From NCBI GenBank assembly GCA_036961445.1, contig JBALVO010000033.1:1-32766 (forward strand): a stretch of 32,766 nt of DNA, written 5' to 3'. The position numbers and the translations under genes are program-made. This document shows positions 16,165 through 24,128 of the stretch, in pieces (the first letter of the stretch is position 1; each line of letters opens with the position of its first letter). This DNA is from JBALVO01 sp036961445. Its GTDB lineage: Bacteria; Pseudomonadota; Gammaproteobacteria; Pseudomonadales; Halieaceae. The notes beneath the pieces are model-generated. The model did no database searches and had not been told where the DNA came from. It worked only from the letters and a program-made list of their open reading frames with translations.

Positions 16165-16180
16165 AGCAAGAGCTATGCCA
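16165..16180 (-). promoter_or_regulatory. Sigma-54 promoter of glnA
   Basis: On the minus strand TGGCATAGCTCTTGCT matches TGGCAC-R-N4-TTGCW at all but one position, with the required GG-N10-GC spacing. A start near 16154 gives a 5' leader of about 118 bases. The 352-bp glnA/thiI gap contains this promoter, the NtrC sites at 16253-16288 and the thiI promoter, and nothing else recognisable. Confidence 0.8.
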
Positions 16181-16252
16181 AAAAGGTGCTTTATCTAACC
16201 CGTTGAATTACTGAGATTTTCTGTTGTCGAGGGCAGTAAGTCTATCAGGTTT

Positions 16253-16267
16253 GCACCAGAATGGTGC
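16253..16267. promoter_or_regulatory. NtrC binding site 1 upstream of glnA
   Basis: A perfect GCACC-AGAAT-GGTGC inverted repeat centred about 88 bp upstream of the sigma-54 element, matching the NtrC enhancer consensus and usual spacing. Confidence 0.8.
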
Positions 16268-16273
16268 GACAAA

Positions 16274-16288
16274 AATCCATTTTGGTGC
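16274..16288. promoter_or_regulatory. Weaker NtrC site 2 upstream of glnA
   Basis: One perfect half (GGTGC at 16284-16288) with a degraded partner (AATCC). Its centre is 21 bp, two helical turns, from site 1, which is the arrangement expected for cooperative binding of two NtrC dimers. Confidence 0.5.
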
Positions 16289-16347
16289 AGGTTTGATTCT
16301 CTGTGCGATTAAACCGCGAGTGTGCGCAAAGACGGGGCTTAAGTCCG

Positions 16348-16353
16348 TATAAT
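16348..16353 (+). promoter_or_regulatory. Candidate -10 of thiI promoter with GC discriminator
   Basis: TATAAT is followed two bases later by GCGCCC. It lies 35 bp ahead of the thiI ATG. The -35 region (about 16323-16330) is a poor match. Confidence 0.5.
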
Positions 16354-16388
16354 ATGCGCCCTGATCAGACGCAATCCTTATCGCCCCT

Positions 16389-17837
16389 ATGAAATTCATT
16401 GTCAAGTATTTCTCCGAAATCGCTATAAAGAGCAAGCCGGTGCGCCGTCGATTTGTCCGGCAACTGGAAGACAACTTGCGTTCGGTGTTGCACGATATTG
16501 ATCCAGCCGCAACAGTCCAGCGATCATGGGACAAACTGACGGTGGAAAGCGATCAGCAGGATGAGGGTCTGCTGGCGCGGATGGTGCAGGCCATGTGCAA
16601 TTCTTCCGGTGTTACCTATGTGTTGGAGGTGAGTCAGCACCCCTTGCCTGAAGTGGGTGCCATCGTTGACTTGGTACTCCCCGTTTATAGGCAGCGGCTG
16701 GCCGGGCAGACCTTCGCTGTACGCTGCAAGCGCACTGGTAGCCATGAATTTACCTCGACAGATGTCGAGCGCGAGGTGGGTGGGGCGCTGCTGGCCAGAA
16801 CCGCCGCAACCGGCGTCAAACTGAAGAATCCCGGTGTGACGGTCGAACTGGAAATCAACAAGGACACGCTTTATGTCATTGGCGCGCGATATCGCGGCCC
16901 GGGTGGTTATCCCGTGGGCAGCCTCGACCCGGTAATATCACTTATTTCCGGGGGTTTCGATTCTCCGGTGGCGAGTTACCTGACGATGAAGCGGGGTATG
17001 CGTACCCATTTTCTGTTTTTTAACCTCGGTGGGCGCGATCATGAAATCGGCGTGAAAGAGGTCGCTCTGTATTTGTGGCAACAATACGGCAGCAACCAGC
17101 GAGTGTTGTTTATTAGTGTTCCTTTTGAGGAGGTGGTGGCTGAACTGCTGACCAAGGTTCAGGACAGCATGATGGGAGTGATTTTAAAACGCATGATGTT
17201 GCGAGTGGCGGATCGCCTGGCCCAGGAGTTGGATGTTGATGCCTTGGTCACCGGTGAGTGCGTGGCGCAGGTCAGCAGTCAGACACTGCGAAATTTGTCG
17301 GTGATTGACCGGGTTACAGATCGTCTTGTGTTGCGTCCCCTGATTGCCACTGACAAAGAAGACATCGTGCGTCTGGCGGTAAAGATAGGTACCGGGGAGT
17401 TCTCTGCCAATATGCCCGAATACTGCGGCGTGATATCGGTTAACCCCACGACCCGCGCCAAACTGGATCGGGTGGAGGCACAGGAGAAATACTTTGATAT
17501 GACAATCCTGGACCGGGCCCTGGTAAATAAACGCCAGACACGCATTGATCAATTGGACCAGGGGGATTTCCAGCAGTCGGATGTGGAGGTTCTGTCGGTG
17601 CCCCTGGCGCACAGCATCATCATTGATATCCGTCATCCCAATGAGGAAGAGCTGGCTTCTCTGAAAGTTCACCTACCCGTGCTCAAAATCCCTTTCTACG
17701 AGCTGCACTCCCGGGCGTCGGAACTGGTTAGTGGCAAAACTTATATGTTGTATTGCGGAAAGGGGGTGATGAGTCGCCTGCACGCCAGCCATCTGTTGGA
17801 TTCCAGCGACCTGGATATCAAGGTTTACGCGCCCTGA
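16389..17837 (+). CDS. thiI: tRNA 4-thiouridine synthase / sulfurtransferase ThiI
   Basis: ThiI puts 4-thiouridine at tRNA position 8 and, in many bacteria, supplies sulfur for thiazole synthesis. The 482 residues equal the E. coli length. An N-terminal ferredoxin-like/THUMP region spans about 1-165. The PP-loop ATP pyrophosphatase motif SGGFDSPVAS follows near 180. The C-terminal rhodanese domain carries Cys456 in YCGKGVMSRLHA, the same position as in E. coli. The long form with rhodanese domain is therefore intact. It is divergent from glnA. Confidence 0.96.
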   Translation: MKFIVKYFSEIAIKSKPVRRRFVRQLEDNLRSVLHDIDPAATVQRSWDKLTVESDQQDEGLLARMVQAMCNSSGVTYVLEVSQHPLPEVGAIVDLVLPVYRQRLAGQTFAVRCKRTGSHEFTSTDVEREVGGALLARTAATGVKLKNPGVTVELEINKDTLYVIGARYRGPGGYPVGSLDPVISLISGGFDSPVASYLTMKRGMRTHFLFFNLGGRDHEIGVKEVALYLWQQYGSNQRVLFISVPFEEVVAELLTKVQDSMMGVILKRMMLRVADRLAQELDVDALVTGECVAQVSSQTLRNLSVIDRVTDRLVLRPLIATDKEDIVRLAVKIGTGEFSANMPEYCGVISVNPTTRAKLDRVEAQEKYFDMTILDRALVNKRQTRIDQLDQGDFQQSDVEVLSVPLAHSIIIDIRHPNEEELASLKVHLPVLKIPFYELHSRASELVSGKTYMLYCGKGVMSRLHASHLLDSSDLDIKVYAP

Positions 17838-17938
17838 AGGCGGTCTTGATGGCGGGGTATTGCCAGGCCAGGAATCTCCGGGCAGATAGGTGTAATTATG
17901 CCAATGATGATAGATGTGCCGGAGTCGGTGCTATGGGG

Positions 17939-17944
17939 TATAAT
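17939..17944 (+). promoter_or_regulatory. Candidate -10 of typA promoter with GC discriminator
   Basis: TATAAT followed two bases later by GCGCCC, 44 bp ahead of the typA start, in the 151-bp thiI/typA gap. The -35 is weak. No terminator for thiI is visible in the gap. Confidence 0.5.
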
Positions 17945-17988
17945 CCGCGCCCTTTTTTACGCCATCTTCGCTGCCCTGAGGTAACCCC

Positions 17989-19803
17989 TTGATCGACAAG
18001 CTTCGCAATATCGCTATTATCGCCCACGTAGACCACGGTAAGACTACCCTGGTGGACTGCCTGCTGCAGCAATCGGGTACTCTCGATCGCCGTTCCGAGG
18101 GGGCTGAGCGCGTCATGGACTCCAACGACCAGGAGCGAGAGCGTGGTATTACCATTTTGGCAAAGAATACTGCCATTGAGTGGAATGACTACCATATCAA
18201 TATCGTGGACACGCCTGGACACGCCGATTTTGGCGGAGAGGTGGAGCGAGTGCTGTCTATGGTCGATTCGGTGTTGCTGCTGGTAGATGCGGTAGATGGA
18301 CCCATGCCACAGACTCGTTTTGTTACGTCCAAGGCGTTTGAGCAAGGACTGAACCCAATTGTGGTGGTTAACAAGGTCGACCGCCCCGGCGCCCGCCCTG
18401 ACTGGGTAGTAGACCAGGTTTTTGACCTGTTCGATCGCCTTGGCGCTACGGAAGATCAGCTGGACTTTCCGATCATATTCACCTCGGCTATAGAGGGTAT
18501 CGCCGGTCTGGATCACGAGGACATGGGTACGGATATGCAGGCCCTGTTCGAGACAGTTATCGATAAAGTACCGGCACCGGCGGTAAACTCCGCAGGCCCG
18601 TTACAAATGCAAATCAGCGCCCTGGATTACAACAGTTACGTGGGTGTGATCGGCGTTGGTCGTATTACGCGCGGCACATTGTCGCCTAATACTCAGGTGA
18701 CGGTTGTTGACGTGGCAGGTGCAACCCGCAAGGGCCGTGTACTGCAGGTAATGGGATATCTGGGCCTGGAGCGCGTAGACGTTGAGTCCGCTGAAGCAGG
18801 CGATATCGTATGTATCACCGGGCTTGAGGGCCTGAATATCTCCGATACCCTGTGTGATCCTGCGACGGTGGAGGGTTTGCCGGCACTATCGGTAGACGAG
18901 CCCACGGTGAGTATGACTTTCCAGGTAAACGATTCCCCCTTTGCCGGGCGTGAGGGCAAATACGTTACTTCACGTAATATCAAAGAGCGCCTGGAGCGAG
19001 AATTGATTCACAATGTTGCCCTGCGCGTAGAGCCCGGTGACTCGCCAGATAAGTTCAAGGTTTCCGGCCGCGGTGAGCTGCACCTGTCGGTGTTGATTGA
19101 GACCATGCGTCGCGAAGGTTTTGAGTTAGGCGTGTCGCGCCCGGAAGTCATCCAGAAAGAAGTGGATGGTGTGATGCAGGAGCCCTATGAGCAGTTGGTC
19201 GTCGACTGTGAAGAGCAGCATCAGGGGTCGGTGATGGAGGAGCTGGGACTGCGTCGCGGCGAACTGGGAAATATGGTTCCTGATGGTAAGGGCCGGGTAC
19301 GGCTGGAATTTATTATTCCGGCTCGCGGCTTGATTGGTTTTCGCTCGCTGTTCCTTACGCTCACCTCGGGCGCGGGTATTCTGACCCATATCTTCGATCA
19401 CTATGGTCCGATTAAGAATGCGGAAATTACCCATCGCAAGAATGGTGTGTTGGTCTCCATGGTGAAGGGCAAGACGCTGGGCTACTCCCTGTTTAATTTG
19501 CAGGACCGCGGTCGCTTATTCGCCGAGCCTAACGTTGACGTTTATGAGGGGCAGATCATAGGCCTGCATAGCCGCAATAACGATTTGACGGTCAACCCCA
19601 CCAAGGGCAAGCAGCTGACCAACGTGCGAGCGTCCGGTACCGACGAGGCGCTGACACTGACGCCACAGATTCGCCACACGCTGGAGCAGGCCCTGGAATT
19701 CATCGAAGATGATGAGTTGGTGGAGGTAACACCAGAAAGCATCCGTTTGCGCAAAAAACTGCTGCAGGAGCACGAGCGCCGCCGCGCTTCACGTGGCGGC
19801 TGA
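17989..19803 (+). CDS. typA: Ribosome-associated GTPase TypA/BipA
   Basis: A translational GTPase of the EF-G family (604 aa) that binds 70S ribosomes and helps large-subunit assembly, especially under cold or stress. G1 AHVDHGKTTL (12-21), switch I with RGITI, G3 DTPGHADFGG, G4 NKVD and G5 are all present. EF-G-like domains and the C-terminal BipA-specific domain follow. The start is TTG at 17989: the conserved MIDKLRNIAIIAHVDHG begins there, GAGGT lies upstream, and no ATG fits. The dtd gene follows three bases later. Confidence 0.97.
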   Translation: MIDKLRNIAIIAHVDHGKTTLVDCLLQQSGTLDRRSEGAERVMDSNDQERERGITILAKNTAIEWNDYHINIVDTPGHADFGGEVERVLSMVDSVLLLVDAVDGPMPQTRFVTSKAFEQGLNPIVVVNKVDRPGARPDWVVDQVFDLFDRLGATEDQLDFPIIFTSAIEGIAGLDHEDMGTDMQALFETVIDKVPAPAVNSAGPLQMQISALDYNSYVGVIGVGRITRGTLSPNTQVTVVDVAGATRKGRVLQVMGYLGLERVDVESAEAGDIVCITGLEGLNISDTLCDPATVEGLPALSVDEPTVSMTFQVNDSPFAGREGKYVTSRNIKERLERELIHNVALRVEPGDSPDKFKVSGRGELHLSVLIETMRREGFELGVSRPEVIQKEVDGVMQEPYEQLVVDCEEQHQGSVMEELGLRRGELGNMVPDGKGRVRLEFIIPARGLIGFRSLFLTLTSGAGILTHIFDHYGPIKNAEITHRKNGVLVSMVKGKTLGYSLFNLQDRGRLFAEPNVDVYEGQIIGLHSRNNDLTVNPTKGKQLTNVRASGTDEALTLTPQIRHTLEQALEFIEDDELVEVTPESIRLRKKLLQEHERRRASRGG

Positions 19804-19806
19804 TTC

Positions 19807-20247
19807 TTGCGCGCCCTGCTGCAGCGAGTCACCTGTGCCAGTGTCGAAGTAGCCGGCGAGCGGGTAGCTGCCATAGATCAGGGTTTACTGGTCCTGTTGG
19901 GGCTGGACAAAAAGGATGACCGGGCCACAGCGGACCGTATGCTGGAGAAGCTGTTGGCTTATCGCGTCTTTGCCGATGAGTCGGGCCGCATGAACTGCAG
20001 CGTGGTGGATGTGCATGGTGGTGTTTTGCTGGTTTCCCAGTTCACACTGTCAGCGGATACCCGCAAGGGTCTGCGCCCGGGATTTTCCTCAGCCATGCCG
20101 CCAGCGTTGGCGGAGCCGCTCTACACTTATCTGCTCGAGCAATTGCAGCAGCGCCATAGTGATGATGTGGCCGCCGGTGTTTTCGGCGCCGACATGCGCG
20201 TTTCTCTTACTAACGACGGCCCGGTAACGTTTTTACTGGAAATCTAA
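19807..20247 (+). CDS. dtd: D-aminoacyl-tRNA deacylase Dtd
   Basis: Dtd hydrolyses D-aminoacyl-tRNAs (and Gly-tRNA-Ala), protecting translation. The 146-residue product matches family length. It opens MRALLQRVTCASVEV and has the active-site SQFTLSAD and the cis-Pro motif GPVTF near the C-terminus. It also starts with TTG, three bases after typA, so translation probably depends on coupling to typA. Its stop overlaps the convergent acetyltransferase stop by four bases. Confidence 0.95.
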   Translation: MRALLQRVTCASVEVAGERVAAIDQGLLVLLGLDKKDDRATADRMLEKLLAYRVFADESGRMNCSVVDVHGGVLLVSQFTLSADTRKGLRPGFSSAMPPALAEPLYTYLLEQLQQRHSDDVAAGVFGADMRVSLTNDGPVTFLLEI

Positions 20248-20696
20248 ATGGCCCGGCACAGCATTTGTATGTGCGGTATGCCGTCTTCATCGTATTCATC
20301 ACCCTGCACCACGAAGCCCAGCTGTTCATAAAAAACCTGTAAATACAGCTGCGCGTTGATACGAATGTCACTGGCGGGCCAGGTCTCCCGGTTGAAGGCA
20401 ATGCCGCGTTGCACCAATTGCTTGCCCATCTGCAGGCCGCGCGCTGTGGGTGACACAACAATTCTGCCCATGGCGCTCTCCGGGTAACTCAGCCCTGGCG
20501 GCAGCATGCGCTGGTAGGCCAGTAATTGGTCATCCAGTGTGCATAGCATGTGCAGCGCCTGCTGGTCGCGATTATCAAGATCAAGGTAGATCGATTGCTG
20601 TTCGACTACGAAAACTTGCTGCCGCAGACGCAGCACGGCATACAATTGCTCAAGCGTAAATTCTGTAAAGGACAGTACTTGCCAGTGATGCTTCAT
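20244..20696 (-). CDS. GNAT-family N-acetyltransferase, ElaA type
   Basis: A 150-residue single-domain GNAT protein. The start (LRLRQQVFVVEQQ), the central LPPGLSYPESAMGRIVVSP strand and the acetyl-CoA loop ARGLQMGKQL are typical of ElaA, as is the FYEQLGFVVQGDEYDEDGIPH ending. The substrate is unknown. It is convergent with dtd; their stop codons share CTAA. Confidence 0.9.
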   Translation of the reverse strand: MKHHWQVLSFTEFTLEQLYAVLRLRQQVFVVEQQSIYLDLDNRDQQALHMLCTLDDQLLAYQRMLPPGLSYPESAMGRIVVSPTARGLQMGKQLVQRGIAFNRETWPASDIRINAQLYLQVFYEQLGFVVQGDEYDEDGIPHIQMLCRAI

Positions 20697-20890
20697 GGGT
20701 GCCTCAATAAATGTTGTCCACAGCGTTCTCCGCTGGTTGAATAGTTGCTACTATAGGTCGGAAATAGCTGTAGTAAAAGGCTCTACAGGCGTTGCGACTG
20801 CGATATAAGCAAGTCAAACACGTGAGAATAACAGTAGATCAAATTCATGGGGCGCAGTGCTCTTTCTTAAAATTACACAGGGGTTTGCCA

Positions 20891-21703
20891 ATGTTGGCGA
20901 ATGCTGAGCTGGCGCAAGATTTTACGATCTTGAACCAAGAATACAAAAAGCTGGTCGGCGCCTTGCTCGACCTGGTGGGTATGCCAGGCATGCCGGTGGA
21001 TGTAGACGTTGCGGTCCAGGGTAATTTTCGGGGCTTTGACGGTAATCAGTTCTATGTGGTGACCAGCGGGTCTGTCACTGCCCGCTACCAGGGGAAAGCG
21101 ATATATACTCTGGAACAGGGTGATATCCTGTTGCCGGACATCGCGGGCACTACGGACCAGGAAATTGCCGTGTTCTTTGGTTGCGAGGCTGGCGCCAGTC
21201 TGCACGGATATCCTGCCCTGGAATTCATGCAGCGTGTGTTTGCCGACCCGGCGTCGACCAAGCTGTGGACCCAGTTATTGATCACTTACTCTGGCTTGAT
21301 GTTACGCATCACAGCCGCCAATACCCTGGAAGATACGGCTACTACGCCTGGGTTTGAGGTGTATGAGCCGGGCGATGTCATTATCCAGCAGGGTGATCGA
21401 GCCGATTTCGTATTTAATATGTCTAGCGGTGTCGCCGAGGTCCTGGTAGATGATGTTCCTGTGGGTCGCATTGGCGAGGACGAGATTTTTGGTGCCATGG
21501 CCGCGTTGACCCATGCCGGCCGCAGCGCCACGGTGAGGGCCAAAACTACCTGCTCTGTGGTAAAGGTTCCAAAAGAGCAGTTCACCGAGCTGATAAAGAG
21601 TAATCCTTCGACGATTCACAGTCTGTTGGTTGACATGGCCAATTCTATCGTCAACCTGAATGAACAACTGGTGGGACTGCGCGGTAACCACACCGTGGAT
21701 TAA
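20891..21703 (+). CDS. Cyclic-nucleotide-binding-fold protein with altered pocket
   Basis: A 270-residue soluble protein without DNA-binding or catalytic domain. The C-terminal half (about 150-240) is a CNB fold: YEPGDVIIQQGDRADFVFNM, then the phosphate-binding cassette region IFGAMAALTHAGRSATVRA. The cassette Arg211 is kept, but the Glu of the usual FGE motif is Ala202. The N-terminal half (about 40-100) looks like a second, more decayed beta roll (VTSGSVTARYQGKAIYTLEQGDIL). The ATG at 20891 follows CAGGGG; a longer in-frame start lacks support. The 194-bp gap upstream shows no clear promoter. It precedes parC by 118 bp. Ligand and role are unknown. Confidence 0.8.
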   Translation: MLANAELAQDFTILNQEYKKLVGALLDLVGMPGMPVDVDVAVQGNFRGFDGNQFYVVTSGSVTARYQGKAIYTLEQGDILLPDIAGTTDQEIAVFFGCEAGASLHGYPALEFMQRVFADPASTKLWTQLLITYSGLMLRITAANTLEDTATTPGFEVYEPGDVIIQQGDRADFVFNMSSGVAEVLVDDVPVGRIGEDEIFGAMAALTHAGRSATVRAKTTCSVVKVPKEQFTELIKSNPSTIHSLLVDMANSIVNLNEQLVGLRGNHTVD

Positions 21704-21821
21704 TACGCATTTTTTCAGCCATGTTACCTGATATGGCCTAAGCCAAATTCTGATCGGCGCGCACCAGCTCGCATAAACGGCAGCTCACAACAACGTAATG
21801 CAACACACAGGCCATTAAGTA

Positions 21822-24074
21822 ATGTCTGATATTCTGGAAATTGATAACCACGACATCGAACAGGTGTCGCTCAAAACATATGCCGAGAAGGCTTACCTGG
21901 ATTATTCCATGTACGTCATCCTGGATCGTGCCCTGCCGCATGTTGGCGATGGTCTCAAGCCGGTTCAGCGGCGTATTGTTTATGCTATGAGTGAATTGGG
22001 GCTGAAGTCCTCCGCTAAATTCAAGAAATCCGCCCGTACTGTCGGCGACGTCATCGGCAAATTTCACCCCCACGGCGACAGCGCGGCCTACGAGGCCATG
22101 GTGCTGATGGCCCAGGACTTCAGCTATCGCTATCCGCTGGTGGATGGGCAGGGCAACTGGGGCTCCCCGGATGATCCTAAATCTTTTGCGGCCATGCGCT
22201 ATACCGAGTCCCGCCTTACCGCGTACGCGGAGGTTTTACTCAGTGAGCTGGGTCAGGGCACTGTGGATTGGACGCCCAACTTTGACGGTACTATGGATGA
22301 GCCGACCGTATTGCCGGCGCAGGTGCCCAATGTGCTGCTTAATGGCACTACGGGCATCGCAGTGGGTATGGCCACGGATGTTCCGCCACACAATCTGCGG
22401 GAGGTGGTTGCGGCGACTATTCGCTTGCTGGAAGCCCCGAAATCCACGGTAGCGGAATTGTGTGAGCATGTGCAGGCCCCCGATTTTCCCACTGAAGCTG
22501 AAATTATTACGCCCCGGGAAGATATTCTCGCTATGTACGAAAGTGGTCGCGGTGCCCTGCGTATGCGCGCGGTGTGGGAAAAGGAGGGCGGTGATGTGGT
22601 GATTAATGCGCTGCCCTACCAGGTGTCCGGCTCCAAGGTGCTGGAGCAGATCGCACAGCAGATGCAGGCCAAAAAGTTGCCTATGGTGGCGGATCTCAGA
22701 GACGAGTCCGATCATGAAAACCCGACTCGCCTGATTATCGTGCCGCGGTCCAATCGGGTGGACCTGGACGGTGTGATGAGCCATTTGTTCGCCAGTACCG
22801 ACCTGGAGCGCAGCTACCGGGTGAACCTTAATATGATTGGCATAGACGGCCGCCCCGGCGTCAAGGGGCTGGTACGCATTCTTACCGAGTGGCTCAGGTT
22901 TCGAACTGAAACGGTGCGACGCCGGCTGGAATACAGACTGCAGCGAGTGCTCAAACGCCTGCATGTTCTCGATGGCTATCTGGTCGCTTTCCTCAATATT
23001 GATGAAGTAATCCACATCATTCGCACCGAGGACAAACCCAAGCCGGCACTAATGGCGCGTTTCGGGATTACCGATATCCAGGCAGAAGCGGTACTTGAGC
23101 TGAAGTTGCGCAATCTGGCCAAGCTCGAAGAAATGAACATTCGTGGCGAACAGGATGAGCTCGCGCTGGAGCGCGATCAGTTGCAAAAAATTCTGGGCAG
23201 TGCCACCCGCCTGAAGACATTGATCAAGAAAGAGTTGCTGGCGGTAGCGGAGAAATTTGGCGACAAACGGCGTTCACCGTTGGTGCTGAGGGACGAGGCC
23301 AAGGCGTTCAGTGAGCTGGAGTTGCTGAGTGCCGACCCGATAACGGTGGTTATGTCGGAGAAAGGCTGGATTCGCGCCGCCAAGGGCCATGATATCGATC
23401 CTAACAGTCTCAGTTACAAGTCTGGCGATGGATTCAAGATAGCCGTCTACGGGCGCAGTAATCAGCCAACGGTAATACTGGATTCTACCGGGCGTGCCTA
23501 TACCTTGGCGTCCCACAATCTGCCCTCCGCGCGAGGTCAGGGTGAGCCGGTCACCGGACGTATCAACCCGCCTTCCGGTGCCACCTTTGAAGGCATGATG
23601 ATGGCCGCAGAAGAAGCGCTTTATCTACTGGCCAGCGACGCCGGCTATGGCTTCGTCGCCAGGCTGGGCGACCTGCAAACCAAGAATCGAGCGGGTAAGG
23701 CGGCCATTAGCCTGCCCAAGGGGGGGCAGGTGCTGGAGCCCGCTGCTATAGCAGCTGTAGAGGGATCCTGGGTCGCAGCGGTGTCTAACGAGGGTCGTTT
23801 GCTGGTGTTTCCGCTGGCAGACCTGCCCCAGTTGGCGCGCGGTAAGGGCAACAAGATCATCGGTATTCCCGGTGCCAGGGTGCAAAGCAGAGAAGAGTTT
23901 GTGGTGGCGGTGCAGGTGTTGACGGAGCAGGATAGCCTGGTGATCCATGCCGGCAAACGACACCTTAACCTCAAGTTCTCTGAACTGGAGCACTACCGTG
24001 GTGAACGTGGTCGACGGGGCAATAAACTGCCCAGGGGATTCCAGAAAGTCGACGGGATGCTGGTCGAAGCCTGA
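21822..24074 (+). CDS. parC: DNA topoisomerase IV subunit A ParC
   Basis: ParC cuts and rejoins DNA to decatenate daughter chromosomes; the partner parE is not in this window. The 750-residue product has the breakage-reunion domain with catalytic Tyr127 in AAMRYTESRL. The quinolone-determining segment HPHGDSAAYEAM has wild-type Ser87 and Glu91 (equivalents of E. coli Ser80 and Glu84). A short C-terminal beta-pinwheel follows. The start and length agree with the family (MSDILEIDNHDIEQVSL). Confidence 0.97.
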   Translation: MSDILEIDNHDIEQVSLKTYAEKAYLDYSMYVILDRALPHVGDGLKPVQRRIVYAMSELGLKSSAKFKKSARTVGDVIGKFHPHGDSAAYEAMVLMAQDFSYRYPLVDGQGNWGSPDDPKSFAAMRYTESRLTAYAEVLLSELGQGTVDWTPNFDGTMDEPTVLPAQVPNVLLNGTTGIAVGMATDVPPHNLREVVAATIRLLEAPKSTVAELCEHVQAPDFPTEAEIITPREDILAMYESGRGALRMRAVWEKEGGDVVINALPYQVSGSKVLEQIAQQMQAKKLPMVADLRDESDHENPTRLIIVPRSNRVDLDGVMSHLFASTDLERSYRVNLNMIGIDGRPGVKGLVRILTEWLRFRTETVRRRLEYRLQRVLKRLHVLDGYLVAFLNIDEVIHIIRTEDKPKPALMARFGITDIQAEAVLELKLRNLAKLEEMNIRGEQDELALERDQLQKILGSATRLKTLIKKELLAVAEKFGDKRRSPLVLRDEAKAFSELELLSADPITVVMSEKGWIRAAKGHDIDPNSLSYKSGDGFKIAVYGRSNQPTVILDSTGRAYTLASHNLPSARGQGEPVTGRINPPSGATFEGMMMAAEEALYLLASDAGYGFVARLGDLQTKNRAGKAAISLPKGGQVLEPAAIAAVEGSWVAAVSNEGRLLVFPLADLPQLARGKGNKIIGIPGARVQSREEFVVAVQVLTEQDSLVIHAGKRHLNLKFSELEHYRGERGRRGNKLPRGFQKVDGMLVEA

Positions 24075-24128
24075 CCTGTCCGGCCTGAGATAAAACTTGG
24101 CGCGAATGGTGCCTCTGGCGCGTGCGCG

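Noticed and set aside
22236..23015. Long antisense open frame (259 codons) inside parC
   Set aside because: It is a shadow of the conserved ParC reading frame in a codon-biased gene; the peptide resembles nothing known.
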